Source: Parietichytrium sp. I65-24A
Lineage: Eukaryota; Sar; Bigyra; Thraustochytrida; Thraustochytriidae
Assembly (NCBI GenBank): GCA_012862575.1
Contig: BLSF01000099.1
Coordinates: 36,568-100,567, forward strand
DNA: 64,000 nucleotides
Direction of reading: 5' to 3'
Part shown: positions 55,314 through 63,675 of the stretch, one piece after another
How the letters are laid out: each line of letters begins with the position of its first letter
Numbering within the stretch: position 1 is the stretch's first letter
Notes under the pieces: model-generated
Seen by the model: only the letters and a program-made list of their open reading frames with translations
Databases searched by the model: none
What the model was told of the DNA's origin: nothing
Translations under genes and position numbers: made by a program

Positions 55314-57380
55314 ATGCAAGTTGCGGAAGAGGCAGGGTCGCGCCTCGCGGGTCTTCTGCGGGCGGTGAAGAACGGCAAAGTGCACGATGGGAGAAGACAC
55401 AGCGGCGAGGAGGAGGAGAAAGATGGAAAGCAGGAAAAGACCGCGGGACGAAGAGGGTCCGCACTAAGGGCCCCGCTGGACACGCTGCGGCGGCGGAGGT
55501 CGTGGAAGAAGCCCAACCTGCGCCTCACGTTTAGGATGTACGGCAACCTCGTGAGCGGGAGCAGCAACGTGGGAAACGAATTCCTGGGGTTTCACTGCAT
55601 CTCTGTGCAGTGGCTCGAAGAGTTCATGGAGAGACTGGAAGAGGGTTCCGAGGCGCAGGGCGTCAACCTCGTTGTATTGAAGGAGAAGAGTAGTGGGCTG
55701 CGAAGGGGTACCACGGCATGGGTTGTCAGTGAGAAAGATGGGTCGGCTACCATCGCCACAGCCACAGGCCAAGGAAAGAAGAACGTCAAGGTCCCACTCA
55801 AGGCGCTCAGATCAAAGCCCCGAAGTATGTGGACCTTGGACGATATCGAGACGTACGTGTTGCAGCCTTTCTGCCAGACCTTGAACGCCAACTCCTATGC
55901 GCAGCTCATGCCTCATGAAGCTCTCAAAAACAATGCCGAAGGGCTTTTTGTGGGAGCTCCTGGCGGGGCAATCTTCGGAGAGATTTTGGAAGCCATCAAG
56001 GAGCATTTCGCTGCCCAGGGCAAATGCCCATCAGAGTCTTTTGTTTGGTTGAAAGCGTTCAATCTCAACCTCAAGCCGTTCGAAGAGTCCGAGCATGCCA
56101 ATCGAGCAAAACACATCGCGTCTGCTTTGTCCGAGGCTCTTCCACGATTTTCTGAGCGGGCATTTTACTTTGAGTCGTGGCGGGCGCCAAAAATTTTTGA
56201 ACAAAGCTGGTCCATTTACGAGTTGTACCTATGCGCCAAGAACGGTCTGGAGTTCTCGCTCTTCACAACACGTCGAGAAGAGGAGACCTTTGTAGAAGAG
56301 GCTATCATGGACGAAAAAATGCTTGCGCAGTTGCAGACGGCCAAGTGCCGGAACGTACATACTGAGCTCGCTTCCTCTGCCCGTGCTACGGATAAGACCT
56401 TCGTCGACCACGAAGTCATGTTGCGATTTCCCGGTGCACATGCCGAGCTCAACGTATTTATCGTCAACAGGGTGCGGGCTTGGATGAGTCAGGTGGCTCT
56501 CCATACCTTGAGCCGCAAACGCGAGGAGAGCCGCCAAGACCATAGCAAAGACGAGCAACTCAGTTTTGCAGCTCTTTTGAACAACTGTGCTTTGCTTTTA
56601 GAGGACCAGGAGAATTGGCAAGAGTGTCTCGTAGCCTTTGAAGAAGCACTTTACTTGTACAAAGTCTGCCTCGGACCTTCAAACGCGCAAACTGCACGCG
56701 TGCTCAATCACATTGGAAATGCTCTACAACGGAAAGGCGACTTTGAACAGAGCCTTATTCGCTATTCGGAGTCGTTGGAAATTTGCCGTGCAGTGATGGG
56801 CGATGACGATATTGCCGTGGCGGATGTGTTGGCAAACATTGCCAAGCTGCATCTTTCGCAAGGCAACTTGGACGAAGCTTTGGAGATGAGCACTCGCGTC
56901 TTGGAAATTTTCACTCTTCAGCTCGGTTCTGAGAATGATTCGACCGCCCAGGCACTGACTTGGCTTGCAGACATCTATGCCGCTCAGAAAGACTATGAGA
57001 GCGCTTTGAAGAACTATCAAAAAGCCGTAATAATCTTCCAGGCTTGCCATGGGCCCCGTGACCAGCAAGTGGCCGACACCTTACGGAGCATGGCAGAGAT
57101 TTATTACCAGGAGGGAGAGCATACGAACGTGGCGCTTGCTTTGTATGATGAATGTATTCTGATATCAATTGAAAACCTTGGCGAAGGACATCCAAAGGTT
57201 GCGAGTTGTATGCTAGACTTGAGCACAATCCTTGCTGAGGAGAGGAAAATGGACGGTGCCATTGAACTCGCCGAAAAGGCCCATACTGCCCTCTTGCGCT
57301 TCTACGGCAAATCTCATCCAAATGTGCTTTTGGCGTCGGAGCACATCGATGCGCTCAAGCGCTCCTACCAGCGATCCTGA
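55314..57380 (+). CDS. TPR (kinesin light chain-type) protein with N-terminal conserved domain
   Basis: 688 aa from ATG 55314, intronless. Residues 1-75 are basic and disordered. A folded domain (about 75-395) contains WTLDDIETYVLQPFC, SFVWLKAFNLN and, most characteristically, SWSIYELYLCAKNGLEFSLF (about 298-317). This W-x-YELY type is common upstream of TPRs in algal and stramenopile proteins, and its role is unknown. From about 415 to 680 there are about five to six 42-residue TPR units of the kinesin-light-chain type (CLVAFEEALYLYKVCLG, SLIRYSESLEICRAVMG, ALEMSTRVLEIFTLQLG, ALKNYQKAVIIFQACHG). TPRs mediate protein binding. An AATAAA lies at 57418-57423, 38 bp after the stop. Confidence 0.9.
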   Translation: MQVAEEAGSRLAGLLRAVKNGKVHDGRRHSGEEEEKDGKQEKTAGRRGSALRAPLDTLRRRRSWKKPNLRLTFRMYGNLVSGSSNVGNEFLGFHCISVQWLEEFMERLEEGSEAQGVNLVVLKEKSSGLRRGTTAWVVSEKDGSATIATATGQGKKNVKVPLKALRSKPRSMWTLDDIETYVLQPFCQTLNANSYAQLMPHEALKNNAEGLFVGAPGGAIFGEILEAIKEHFAAQGKCPSESFVWLKAFNLNLKPFEESEHANRAKHIASALSEALPRFSERAFYFESWRAPKIFEQSWSIYELYLCAKNGLEFSLFTTRREEETFVEEAIMDEKMLAQLQTAKCRNVHTELASSARATDKTFVDHEVMLRFPGAHAELNVFIVNRVRAWMSQVALHTLSRKREESRQDHSKDEQLSFAALLNNCALLLEDQENWQECLVAFEEALYLYKVCLGPSNAQTARVLNHIGNALQRKGDFEQSLIRYSESLEICRAVMGDDDIAVADVLANIAKLHLSQGNLDEALEMSTRVLEIFTLQLGSENDSTAQALTWLADIYAAQKDYESALKNYQKAVIIFQACHGPRDQQVADTLRSMAEIYYQEGEHTNVALALYDECILISIENLGEGHPKVASCMLDLSTILAEERKMDGAIELAEKAHTALLRFYGKSHPNVLLASEHIDALKRSYQRS

Positions 57381-58211
57381 GACGAGTATAAGTAACCTAT
57401 CCGCTTGCTTCACTGACAATAAAAAAGATCCATCTACTAGTAGCTAGAATCTTCATTTTTTAATTGAAAGTATACAAATGAATGAATGAAAATAACCCCC
57501 CATTTCTGACTAGTTTTCTCGCTCTCTCAAGGCTTCTTCCACAGTGTGTGGACGAAAAGGGTGCCACACTCTAGGCCAAACGCTGGGGTCCTACACTTGA
57601 CGCGTAAACAGCGAGAGTAAAGTAATTCCGCATAGGCATGGACGTAGAGTCAACCTAAGGCAGAGCCGTTGACGGGGTCACGGACTCAGACTCATGACTC
57701 GAAAAGCAAGTTTTTCAATGATGTCCTGAGCAGCGCTACGTTGACAGCTGCCAATCTTTCTTAAAGGCTCCACTTTTCTCTGTAGGACGCCGTAATTCCT
57801 GAATGATATGAATCGTGCAGAAAATCGAGAGGTGCAAATAGTGGAGTTGTAAGGAAGGGCGGCTCAACTATGCAAACAAGACGCTGGGGTGCAATGGTTG
57901 AAGGTTGAGATGAGAGTTGGAGCAAGTGTTTGACCGGCCTTCTGGCGCAAGGGTTATGCGCACAACAACAGCCTACAAAAGGTGACCTCATTTCACTAAC
58001 AGTAAAACAAAATATTCTAAATTCTACTCTAGTAGTGAGACAGTCAGTCGGTGTGGTTTCAGGTGCGCTTGCAGAAATCTGGGAAGGGCGGTGGCTGCTT
58101 GCCTTCAAGCGAGGTGTTCTCATCTCGAGTCCGACCGTCGGCCCGCCTTGCTCACGCCGAGGCGCCCAGAGGCTGCTTCTGCTTCTGCTGCGGCGCAGCG
58201 CCCCCAGCAGC
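57381..58211. other. Spacer between two plus-strand genes
   Basis: Includes the AATAAA at 57418 and the 5' region of the 7TM-RGS gene. The RGS-gene frame is open from about 57930 but has no ATG before 58212. A GACAGTCAG partial motif lies at about 58045. Confidence 0.5.
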
Positions 58212-59585
58212 ATGGCAGCGGATGCAGAGGTATGCAATGTCAACGTCACAGGGGAAGCTGCATTGAGGGAGGAGCCCGATGAATGGTACATCGTCATTGG
58301 CTCCATTGTATCCGTCTTCCTCTTGGTGAATGCTCTTGTTTGGAGCATAATCAGTTTTGCTTTACGGCACAGGTATCCTCTGAACCTTCAGCCGTGGTGG
58401 TTTTGCTGTTGCGAGTGCGTCGCGTTGATGATTATTGTGCTCCTTGTTATTCTTCGTGAGATTTACTGGAGGCCAAGAACTTTCTCGTGCGCGCTGTTCT
58501 TGTGGGCAAGGAACTTGTTCGTGACTTTTGCAATCGGTCCCTACATTGCGTGGAGCATCCAATTTCATCTCAATGCGACGTTCAATCGCGCCAAGAAGAG
58601 CATTTTTGCATCAAGTGTGCCAAAAGACGGACAGTCCAACAATATTCGTAGGCTAAGGAGGCGTGCCGCAGGAGGATACGTGTTGGCATTTTGCCTCATC
58701 TTCACAGTGGCTCCGGGACTGATAATCATTGCCATTCGATACATCACGGAGCCTGGCAAGTATACAAACGGCTGTGTTGGGTGTGGAGAACCAAGCTTCG
58801 ACTTTGAGATCTTTTGTGCAATGGCGTTCTTTTCCATCGTTTTGTTTTCTTTGGTGATCCGGTTTTCTGGCGCTGTGAACCAAACGACCAATTTCCAGCT
58901 TTACCATCGTCTCAAGTCTCGAGCCAACTTTACGTTTGGAATGTCCATGGTCTATGTTATCATCACCTTTTCTGGGTTGCGTCAGTTGCTTATAAACAGC
59001 ATCAAGATAAACACTGACCTTCTTCTCGTGTTTGCCGTCTGCTACTACTTTTACATGGACTCTATTCGCCCAACCTGGGTGGCATTTGCAGACGTGTACA
59101 AAGTGAGCCACATGAAGAGGATACAACGAGTGAGCCCTTCCTCTATTCCAACAAACCCTCTCGAGCCTGCAAACTCGTTGGAGGTCCTGTGCACATTACC
59201 AGAGCTCTTGCGAAATGCGATTATAGACAAAAGTGCAGTTCACGCACGTGTCATGGCATCTTATGAATCTCTTTTGGAGGAGGAGTGCTCCATCGAGCAT
59301 GTGCAGTTCTTGAAATGCGTCTTGCATCTGTCAATCCTCAAACAAAATTGTGCAGACTATGCAAAATACATCTTTGAGTACTTCATCTCGGATGATGCTT
59401 GTACACCGGTAAATTTGTCGGAGGAAGTTCGCAGACCTCTGGTGGACCTCTTTTTGAAAATGATCAACTGTGGTGGCAGTGCAGAATTCACTGCTGGAAC
59501 TTTCGACGCCGCATACCTCGAGGTCATTGAAGTCCTACAAGCAGACTCGTATGCACGGTTTCTTGGCATCAGACGACGAGGTTAG
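58212..59585 (+). CDS. Seven-helix receptor-like protein with C-terminal RGS domain
   Basis: 457 aa from ATG 58212. Extracellular N-terminus with an N-glycosylation site (NVT, 11-13). Helices at about 25-50, 62-84, 92-118, 153-178, 198-220, 238-260 and 268-292. Residues about 323-453 match an RGS domain: LEVLCTLPELLRNAII, YAKYIFEYFIS, PVNLSEEVRRPLVDLF, then TFDAAYLEVIEVLQADSYARFLG. RGS domains speed GTP hydrolysis by G-alpha subunits. The 7TM-plus-RGS arrangement is known from plant RGS1 and several protists, where a ligand, such as a sugar in plants, may control G-alpha turnover. The ligand here is unknown. Ends convergent with the BRCT gene, 193 bp apart. Confidence 0.9.
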   Translation: MAADAEVCNVNVTGEAALREEPDEWYIVIGSIVSVFLLVNALVWSIISFALRHRYPLNLQPWWFCCCECVALMIIVLLVILREIYWRPRTFSCALFLWARNLFVTFAIGPYIAWSIQFHLNATFNRAKKSIFASSVPKDGQSNNIRRLRRRAAGGYVLAFCLIFTVAPGLIIIAIRYITEPGKYTNGCVGCGEPSFDFEIFCAMAFFSIVLFSLVIRFSGAVNQTTNFQLYHRLKSRANFTFGMSMVYVIITFSGLRQLLINSIKINTDLLLVFAVCYYFYMDSIRPTWVAFADVYKVSHMKRIQRVSPSSIPTNPLEPANSLEVLCTLPELLRNAIIDKSAVHARVMASYESLLEEECSIEHVQFLKCVLHLSILKQNCADYAKYIFEYFISDDACTPVNLSEEVRRPLVDLFLKMINCGGSAEFTAGTFDAAYLEVIEVLQADSYARFLGIRRRG

Positions 59586-59778
59586 TAACGCACGGTCGGA
59601 CGTGATTGTGTTCAAGCGAGTCCGCGTTTTGAGAAAGCTTTCTTGAAGTGCGTCAGCAGGCGATGTTCATTTTTGACTGATAATAATGATTATTAAACTA
59701 CCTTTCTATCGCAAAGTAATATTACTATAAACACGTCACAAAAGCCAATATTCTCGCTAGCGCAACCGATTTCTTTTC

Positions 59779-60624
59779 TCAATGGTGTGCCTCGCACCAA
59801 CTACAACTTGTCTTCCCGGCGTCGTGGCAAGAGCAGCAGCAACCGAGGTCCACCGTGACTGGCGCAGGATCATTTGCTACGTCCCGACGTGGTTTCTTGT
59901 CCTTGTTCTTCTTCTTCTTGTCCTTCTTCGATTTGCTTGGAGTCTCCGCCTCGGAATCCTTCTCTCTAGGTTCGACATGAATCACAAACTCGTCTCTAGG
60001 CACGCAGGTTTTCTTTTCCGCACAAGCTCGAACAAAGTCCGTGCTTACAATTGCCACGTCAAACTTTAGCGCCTTGCGAATACGCTGCGTCTGCCGAAGC
60101 GACGCTTTGTCAGTGGAAACGAGCGCATACACTCTCTTGTGAAGGATTCCTGAGACCTGGCCACCAGCCTGCTCAATCATCTCGCGCACTTGCGAGTATG
60201 TCATTTCACCGTCGGCCGATTTGTCTTTATTCTCATTCCCGTTAGTCTGGTCGTCTTCATCGCCTCTCGTCGTGATGCAAAACACTTTGCCTTTGAAATA
60301 CTGTGACTTCGCTTTTTTGCTCTGAGCAGGGTCCGGCACGGGAGCTTTAATGTCCTCTGCCACCTTTGGGGGTGGATCCACGCTGCTACCATCCGCACCT
60401 TCCCCGGCAACCGCCTGTCTAGCTCTGCGTCTCTCCCGCCTTGACAATTTTGGTTTCTGCTCACCTTCAGGGGTGGATTCCTTGCCCTTGTTGCGGAGCT
60501 TCCGTTTCTTGCTTGGCGCGACATCCGTTACACTCTTCCAGGCATTCTTCTTCTCGTCCCCATTGTGCTCCAACTTGCGCTTCTTGCCGCCCTCGCCCGC
60601 GCCGTCAAACTTGCTCGACCCCAT
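59779..60624 (-). CDS. Nuclear BRCT-domain protein with Cys/His tail
   Basis: 281 aa from ATG 60624. The N-terminal 75 residues hold several basic clusters (GGKKRKLEH, KKRKLRNKGK, RRERRRARQ) that suit nuclear or nucleolar localisation. A single BRCT domain spans about 107-217: FKGKVFCITTRG, MTYSQVREMIEQAGGQVSG, YALVSTDKAS, ALKFDVAIVSTDFVRACAEK. A lysine-rich linker (KSKKDKKKKNKDKKPRR) follows. The last 22 residues contain six Cys and three His (262-264, 266, 267, 274, 277, 280, 281), a possible zinc site. BRCT domains bind phosphopeptides or poly(ADP-ribose) in DNA repair and ribosome assembly; which applies is unknown. CACAGTCA lies 127 bp upstream. Confidence 0.85.
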   Translation of the reverse strand: MGSSKFDGAGEGGKKRKLEHNGDEKKNAWKSVTDVAPSKKRKLRNKGKESTPEGEQKPKLSRRERRRARQAVAGEGADGSSVDPPPKVAEDIKAPVPDPAQSKKAKSQYFKGKVFCITTRGDEDDQTNGNENKDKSADGEMTYSQVREMIEQAGGQVSGILHKRVYALVSTDKASLRQTQRIRKALKFDVAIVSTDFVRACAEKKTCVPRDEFVIHVEPREKDSEAETPSKSKKDKKKKNKDKKPRRDVANDPAPVTVDLGCCCSCHDAGKTSCSWCEAHH

Positions 60625-60808
60625 TCCTTCAGCACCTTGCTCGCTGTGGAGGGTCTTGGCTCTTTCTTGTCTTGACTTGGTCGCGCAGCTCCGACTTGCT
60701 GCTGAGCGAGCGCCTCAAGATCTCTCCGACGGGGTCTGAGTGACGGTGCTCACAGTCAAGTTCAACTTTGACCCCTGCAAAATGCGTCAAATGCTTCACA
60801 GTCAATCA

Positions 60809-60842
60809 AATGCATCGAATGCATCAAATGCATCAAATGCAC
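60809..60842. repeat. ATGCATCRA 9-bp repeat
   Basis: Three to four copies beside a CACAGTCAATCAA motif, upstream of the BRCT gene. Confidence 0.85.
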
Positions 60843-60977
60843 ATGGGTTGGCCGCCGGCTTGTGCCAGGTGAGTACTCTAGACGCAGAATGGTTGGTGGC
60901 GTCGAGAACATTAGCGAGATTCTACTGGCTTCCGAGTTTGGGTTGGGTTGGTTTACAGGCACTCGGGCTACTCTGGC

Positions 60978-60992
60978 ACTGACTGTGAGTAC
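60978..60992 (+). promoter_or_regulatory. Near-palindromic motif copy (15 of 17 positions)
   Basis: ACTGACTGTGAGTAC, identical to positions 3-17 of the deaminase copy. It lies 354 bp upstream of the BRCT start, in the opposite orientation to that gene. Confidence 0.35.
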
Positions 60993-61327
60993 TCCGTACA
61001 GGGAGGTGGAGATGGAAACGTTTTGGTTTTTGAAGTTGGTCCTGGTGAAGAGGTCTCCGTGGGGGTTTCAATTTGGCAAGTAACATTCTGTCAAGATATC
61101 GGGGTCACGTTGATCGAGCAAAGGGTTTCGATTTGGAAAAGGTAACTTCGAAAACTACGGGAGAGAGAGAGATGAAGAGAAAAAGGGTGAATGTGCTTTA
61201 ATTGTGCAGATATGTTCTCTCTGCGCCCTCGTAGGTACACTGGCGGAGCATCCTCTCTCCGAAAAGGAAGGACGCCGAGGGTGGGGAGAATAGAGCTGCT
61301 ACTACATGACTTTTTTCACGAGCTAAA

Positions 61328-61668
61328 TTAAGCGAAACCGTGCTTCTTGTTCTGGAACATGACGGACCACACTGGGATAGCCACGCCAGCTCCAGCGAGT
61401 CCGAACACGACAAGACCGACGGAGAGCTTGGAGAATGGTGGCTCAAAGACGCGGTGCTCGTGGTGGTGGTCACCTCCGAGCTTTGGCTTGGTAGCGTTCA
61501 CCAAGCTCCTGGACTGAACGCGGCGTCCAGCAAGAGCGCTCCTGCATCGCCACCAAAACACCACCAAGACAACCCGCAAACCGTCAGCTAATTCCCCTCC
61601 AGCATCTCCGCGCACTTGAAAAACATAAAAACTCACCTCTGAGCAGCAACGCGTGCAACGGCAAACAT
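61328..61668 (-). CDS. Cytochrome c oxidase subunit VIIc-like protein (2 exons)
   Basis: Small mitochondrial inner-membrane protein of 81 aa, readable only after splicing. Exon 1 is 61668-61637 (10 codons plus 2 bases). A 95-bp intron (GTGAGT...GATGCAG) follows, then exon 2 at 61541-61328. The first 24 residues (MFAVARVAAQRSALAGRRVQS) are Arg/Ala-rich and lack acidic residues, as in mitochondrial presequences. The mature part has HHHEHRVFEPPFSKL and one membrane helix (about 51-73, VGLVVFGLAGAGVAIPVWSVMF), ending QNKKHGFA. The order PPF-helix-IP-helix-Q-K-K matches COX7C/yeast Cox8-type subunits of respiratory complex IV. The assignment rests on short motifs. Confidence 0.8.
61542..61636 (-). 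other. Spliceosomal intron in the presequence of the COX7C-like gene
   Basis: Donor GCTCAGAG-GTGAGTTTTT, acceptor GGCGATGCAG-GAGCGC on the minus strand. An Arg codon is split (AG/G). Length is 95 bp. Confidence 0.85.
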
Positions 61669-61903
61669 TTTCCTTTCTTTTCACAACCTGGACTTTCCTG
61701 CACACATCGTCATCACGCCAACGCACGAACATTAGCCACTCGCTCCCACCAGCCCGCATGCACTGCCCGAATCATTCGCAACCCGCAGCAAAGAGAGAAC
61801 CCCCCTTCCTTCCGCACACCACTAGCCTACTCAACCGCGACACATTTCCCGTCCGATGGCTAGCGGCAAGCGGCAAGCGGCGGCACTTTTGATTGAGGCG
61901 CAG

Positions 61904-61932
61904 GTATCTCTATCTCTATCTCTATCTCTCTC
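61904..61932. repeat. TCTATC hexanucleotide repeat
   Basis: Four to five TCTATC units in a T/C-rich stretch. Confidence 0.85.
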
Positions 61933-62444
61933 AACGTGTTGCGACGTTCGCTCACTGTTGTCCCTCTCTCGTCTCGTCCAACTCACCTTTTCACAACCGT
62001 GTGTTCGTGTTTGAGTACGTGTGTGTCTGCGTGGGCTTCCTCTCGCTCGACAACGAACTGCTTTTTGCGGCAAAGTCCGAGAAACGTGCGCACGATTCGC
62101 GCTCTATGGGTCGTGCAAGGTGCTCGATGCCCCCTGTTCCGTGGCTCTGCTGCATCGTTCCTCGGCCATTCTGATGTGTCGTGTAATATTGACCGCGTGC
62201 TTATCAACGTTTCGTGACTGTATAGAGTTAGGCAATGATATTACCAGACTGACCACATCTCTCTCTGGTGTTATTGGGGCACTACTGAATAGCTATTTTA
62301 TAAGGTGCAGCCAGTCTAAATAATGAAGTTGCAGTGGAAGGTCAAATTCTGGGCAATCTTGAACATCAGTAATTTGCATTTTGCGATGCCAGTATTAGTT
62401 TTTACCGTATATAAATGGATAGTCCACCTTAGCCTGCCAGCATG

Positions 62445-62474
62445 ACCATTTCATACCATTTCATACCATTTCAT
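62445..62474. repeat. ACCATTTCAT x3
   Basis: Three exact 10-bp tandem units about 165 bp before the small helical-protein gene. Confidence 0.9.
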
Positions 62475-62639
62475 TCATGAACAATGATTGCCAATGTGCC
62501 TGAACGGCCAAATTAATTTTTAGTCGGAGTGGCATGCAAGGCGTTCAAGACGCTGTTAGTACGCGCGTACTTGGTCAGCCGCGCGGGCGCACGAGCAAGG
62601 CAATACAATTGGTCGGCCACAACGTCAAACAAGCGAAAC

Positions 62640-62957
62640 ATGGCGAAAATGATGGATCCGCGCATGATGGAAGAGCTGCTCCTCAAGCTTCGGAGCGAGG
62701 TGGTGCAGAAACGCGCAGCCGTGGTGGAGCTTGAGGCTTGCTTGAAAACGGAGCAGGACTCCTTTCAGACGCAGCTTGCAGAGCTAGGAAGCTTGAGGTC
62801 GCAATTGAAGCCGCTTATGGAGGCTGCGTTCAAACTGGCCAACGCCGCCCCTGAACATCGGGCGGTACTCGAGCAGTTTCTTCGTGAGCGTGACTTGACA
62901 CAGTACATTGACGATGAACTTCAAACGTTGGAGAGTCTCCTCGCGGAATCTTCCTGA
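62640..62957 (+). CDS. Small helical (coiled-coil) protein
   Basis: 105 aa from ATG 62640 (AAACATGG context). Almost entirely helical: MEELLLKLRSEVVQKRAAVVELEACLKTEQDSFQTQLAEL is a heptad-like coil, followed by EAAFKLANAAPEHRAVLEQFLRERDLTQYIDDELQTLESLL. No family recognised. The frame is open for 37 codons upstream with a basic, presequence-like translation (KTLLVRAYLVSRAGARARQ) but no ATG, so a longer spliced N-terminus with mitochondrial targeting is possible. A prefoldin-like or complex-assembly subunit would fit the length and helix content, but this is a guess. Confidence 0.6.
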   Translation: MAKMMDPRMMEELLLKLRSEVVQKRAAVVELEACLKTEQDSFQTQLAELGSLRSQLKPLMEAAFKLANAAPEHRAVLEQFLRERDLTQYIDDELQTLESLLAESS

Positions 62958-63675
62958 GAGCCGAGGCAATCCATGGTGCCGACGTATTCACATGTGCTGC
63001 AAGAGCCTGTGGAGCCGAACTCCGGGCACAAGGTCCGCGGGCCGGATGCTATCAATTCTTTTCAGAGCGCTTTGCAAGCTGCTGCTCTCTGCGGTGGTCT
63101 TTTGGGAATCACAGACAATGGGAGAATCACAATCTTTTTTCGCGTGGAAAGAAAGAGAGTCCGCATCACGCAATCCTTCTACTAGAACCGAAGTTTGGAA
63201 AGAAAACCCCGCCGATCAGAGCGCCGGTAGAACCACCAAGTGAATTCTGATACATTCGCGAGCCTAATCTTCCAACTCGCTGTCGATTTCGATTCCAATC
63301 TTAATTTCAATTCCAATTCCAAATCCAATTAAATTCCAATCCCGAGGCCAAGTCCCAAAGTTTTCTTTATTTTCATCCAAACCCTGACGTTTTAACGAGT
63401 TTCCACAGTCACCCAATAGTTATTATTATCCATTCCCCATTTAATTTATTCTAACATTTTGAGTAACTCTGGCATAAGATTATCGTCGGAAATGGCTGCC
63501 AAATTAGCAAGACAAAACCCGAATTCCGAAGGCAGCCGATTGAGCGAGTCACACGCGCGCTTTCATTGCGTTCCATTGCGTTGTTGCGGCCCAGACGTTC
63601 GCAACCGAGGGTTCGGATTGGCCATCTTTCAATTCCGCGACATTCTCCTGCTTGGGGTTTCTTTGTTTCGCAAAA
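62958..63675. other. Spacer between plus-strand genes
   Basis: No gene recognised. An A+T-rich stretch (63280-63345) repeats ttccaat words, and a CACAGTCA motif at 63404 lies about 270 bp before the next start. Confidence 0.5.

Larger units (their letters stand above)
60625..61327. other. Intergenic region between two minus-strand genes
   Basis: Contains three copies of the TGACTGTG/CACAGTCA core (60751, 60797, 60980), the last within ACTGACTGTGAGTAC (60978-60992), and an ATGCATCAA repeat (60809-60842). No gene is seen. Confidence 0.55.
61669..62639. other. Divergent intergenic region
   Basis: Holds a TCTATC repeat (61904-61932) and three ACCATTTCAT units (62445-62474). No gene is seen. Confidence 0.55.

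Noticed and set aside
59683-59702. Inverted ATAATAATGATTATTA between two convergent genes, considered as a terminator hairpin
   Set aside because: A+T-only, weak stem, and eukaryotic genes do not rely on such terminators; probably chance.
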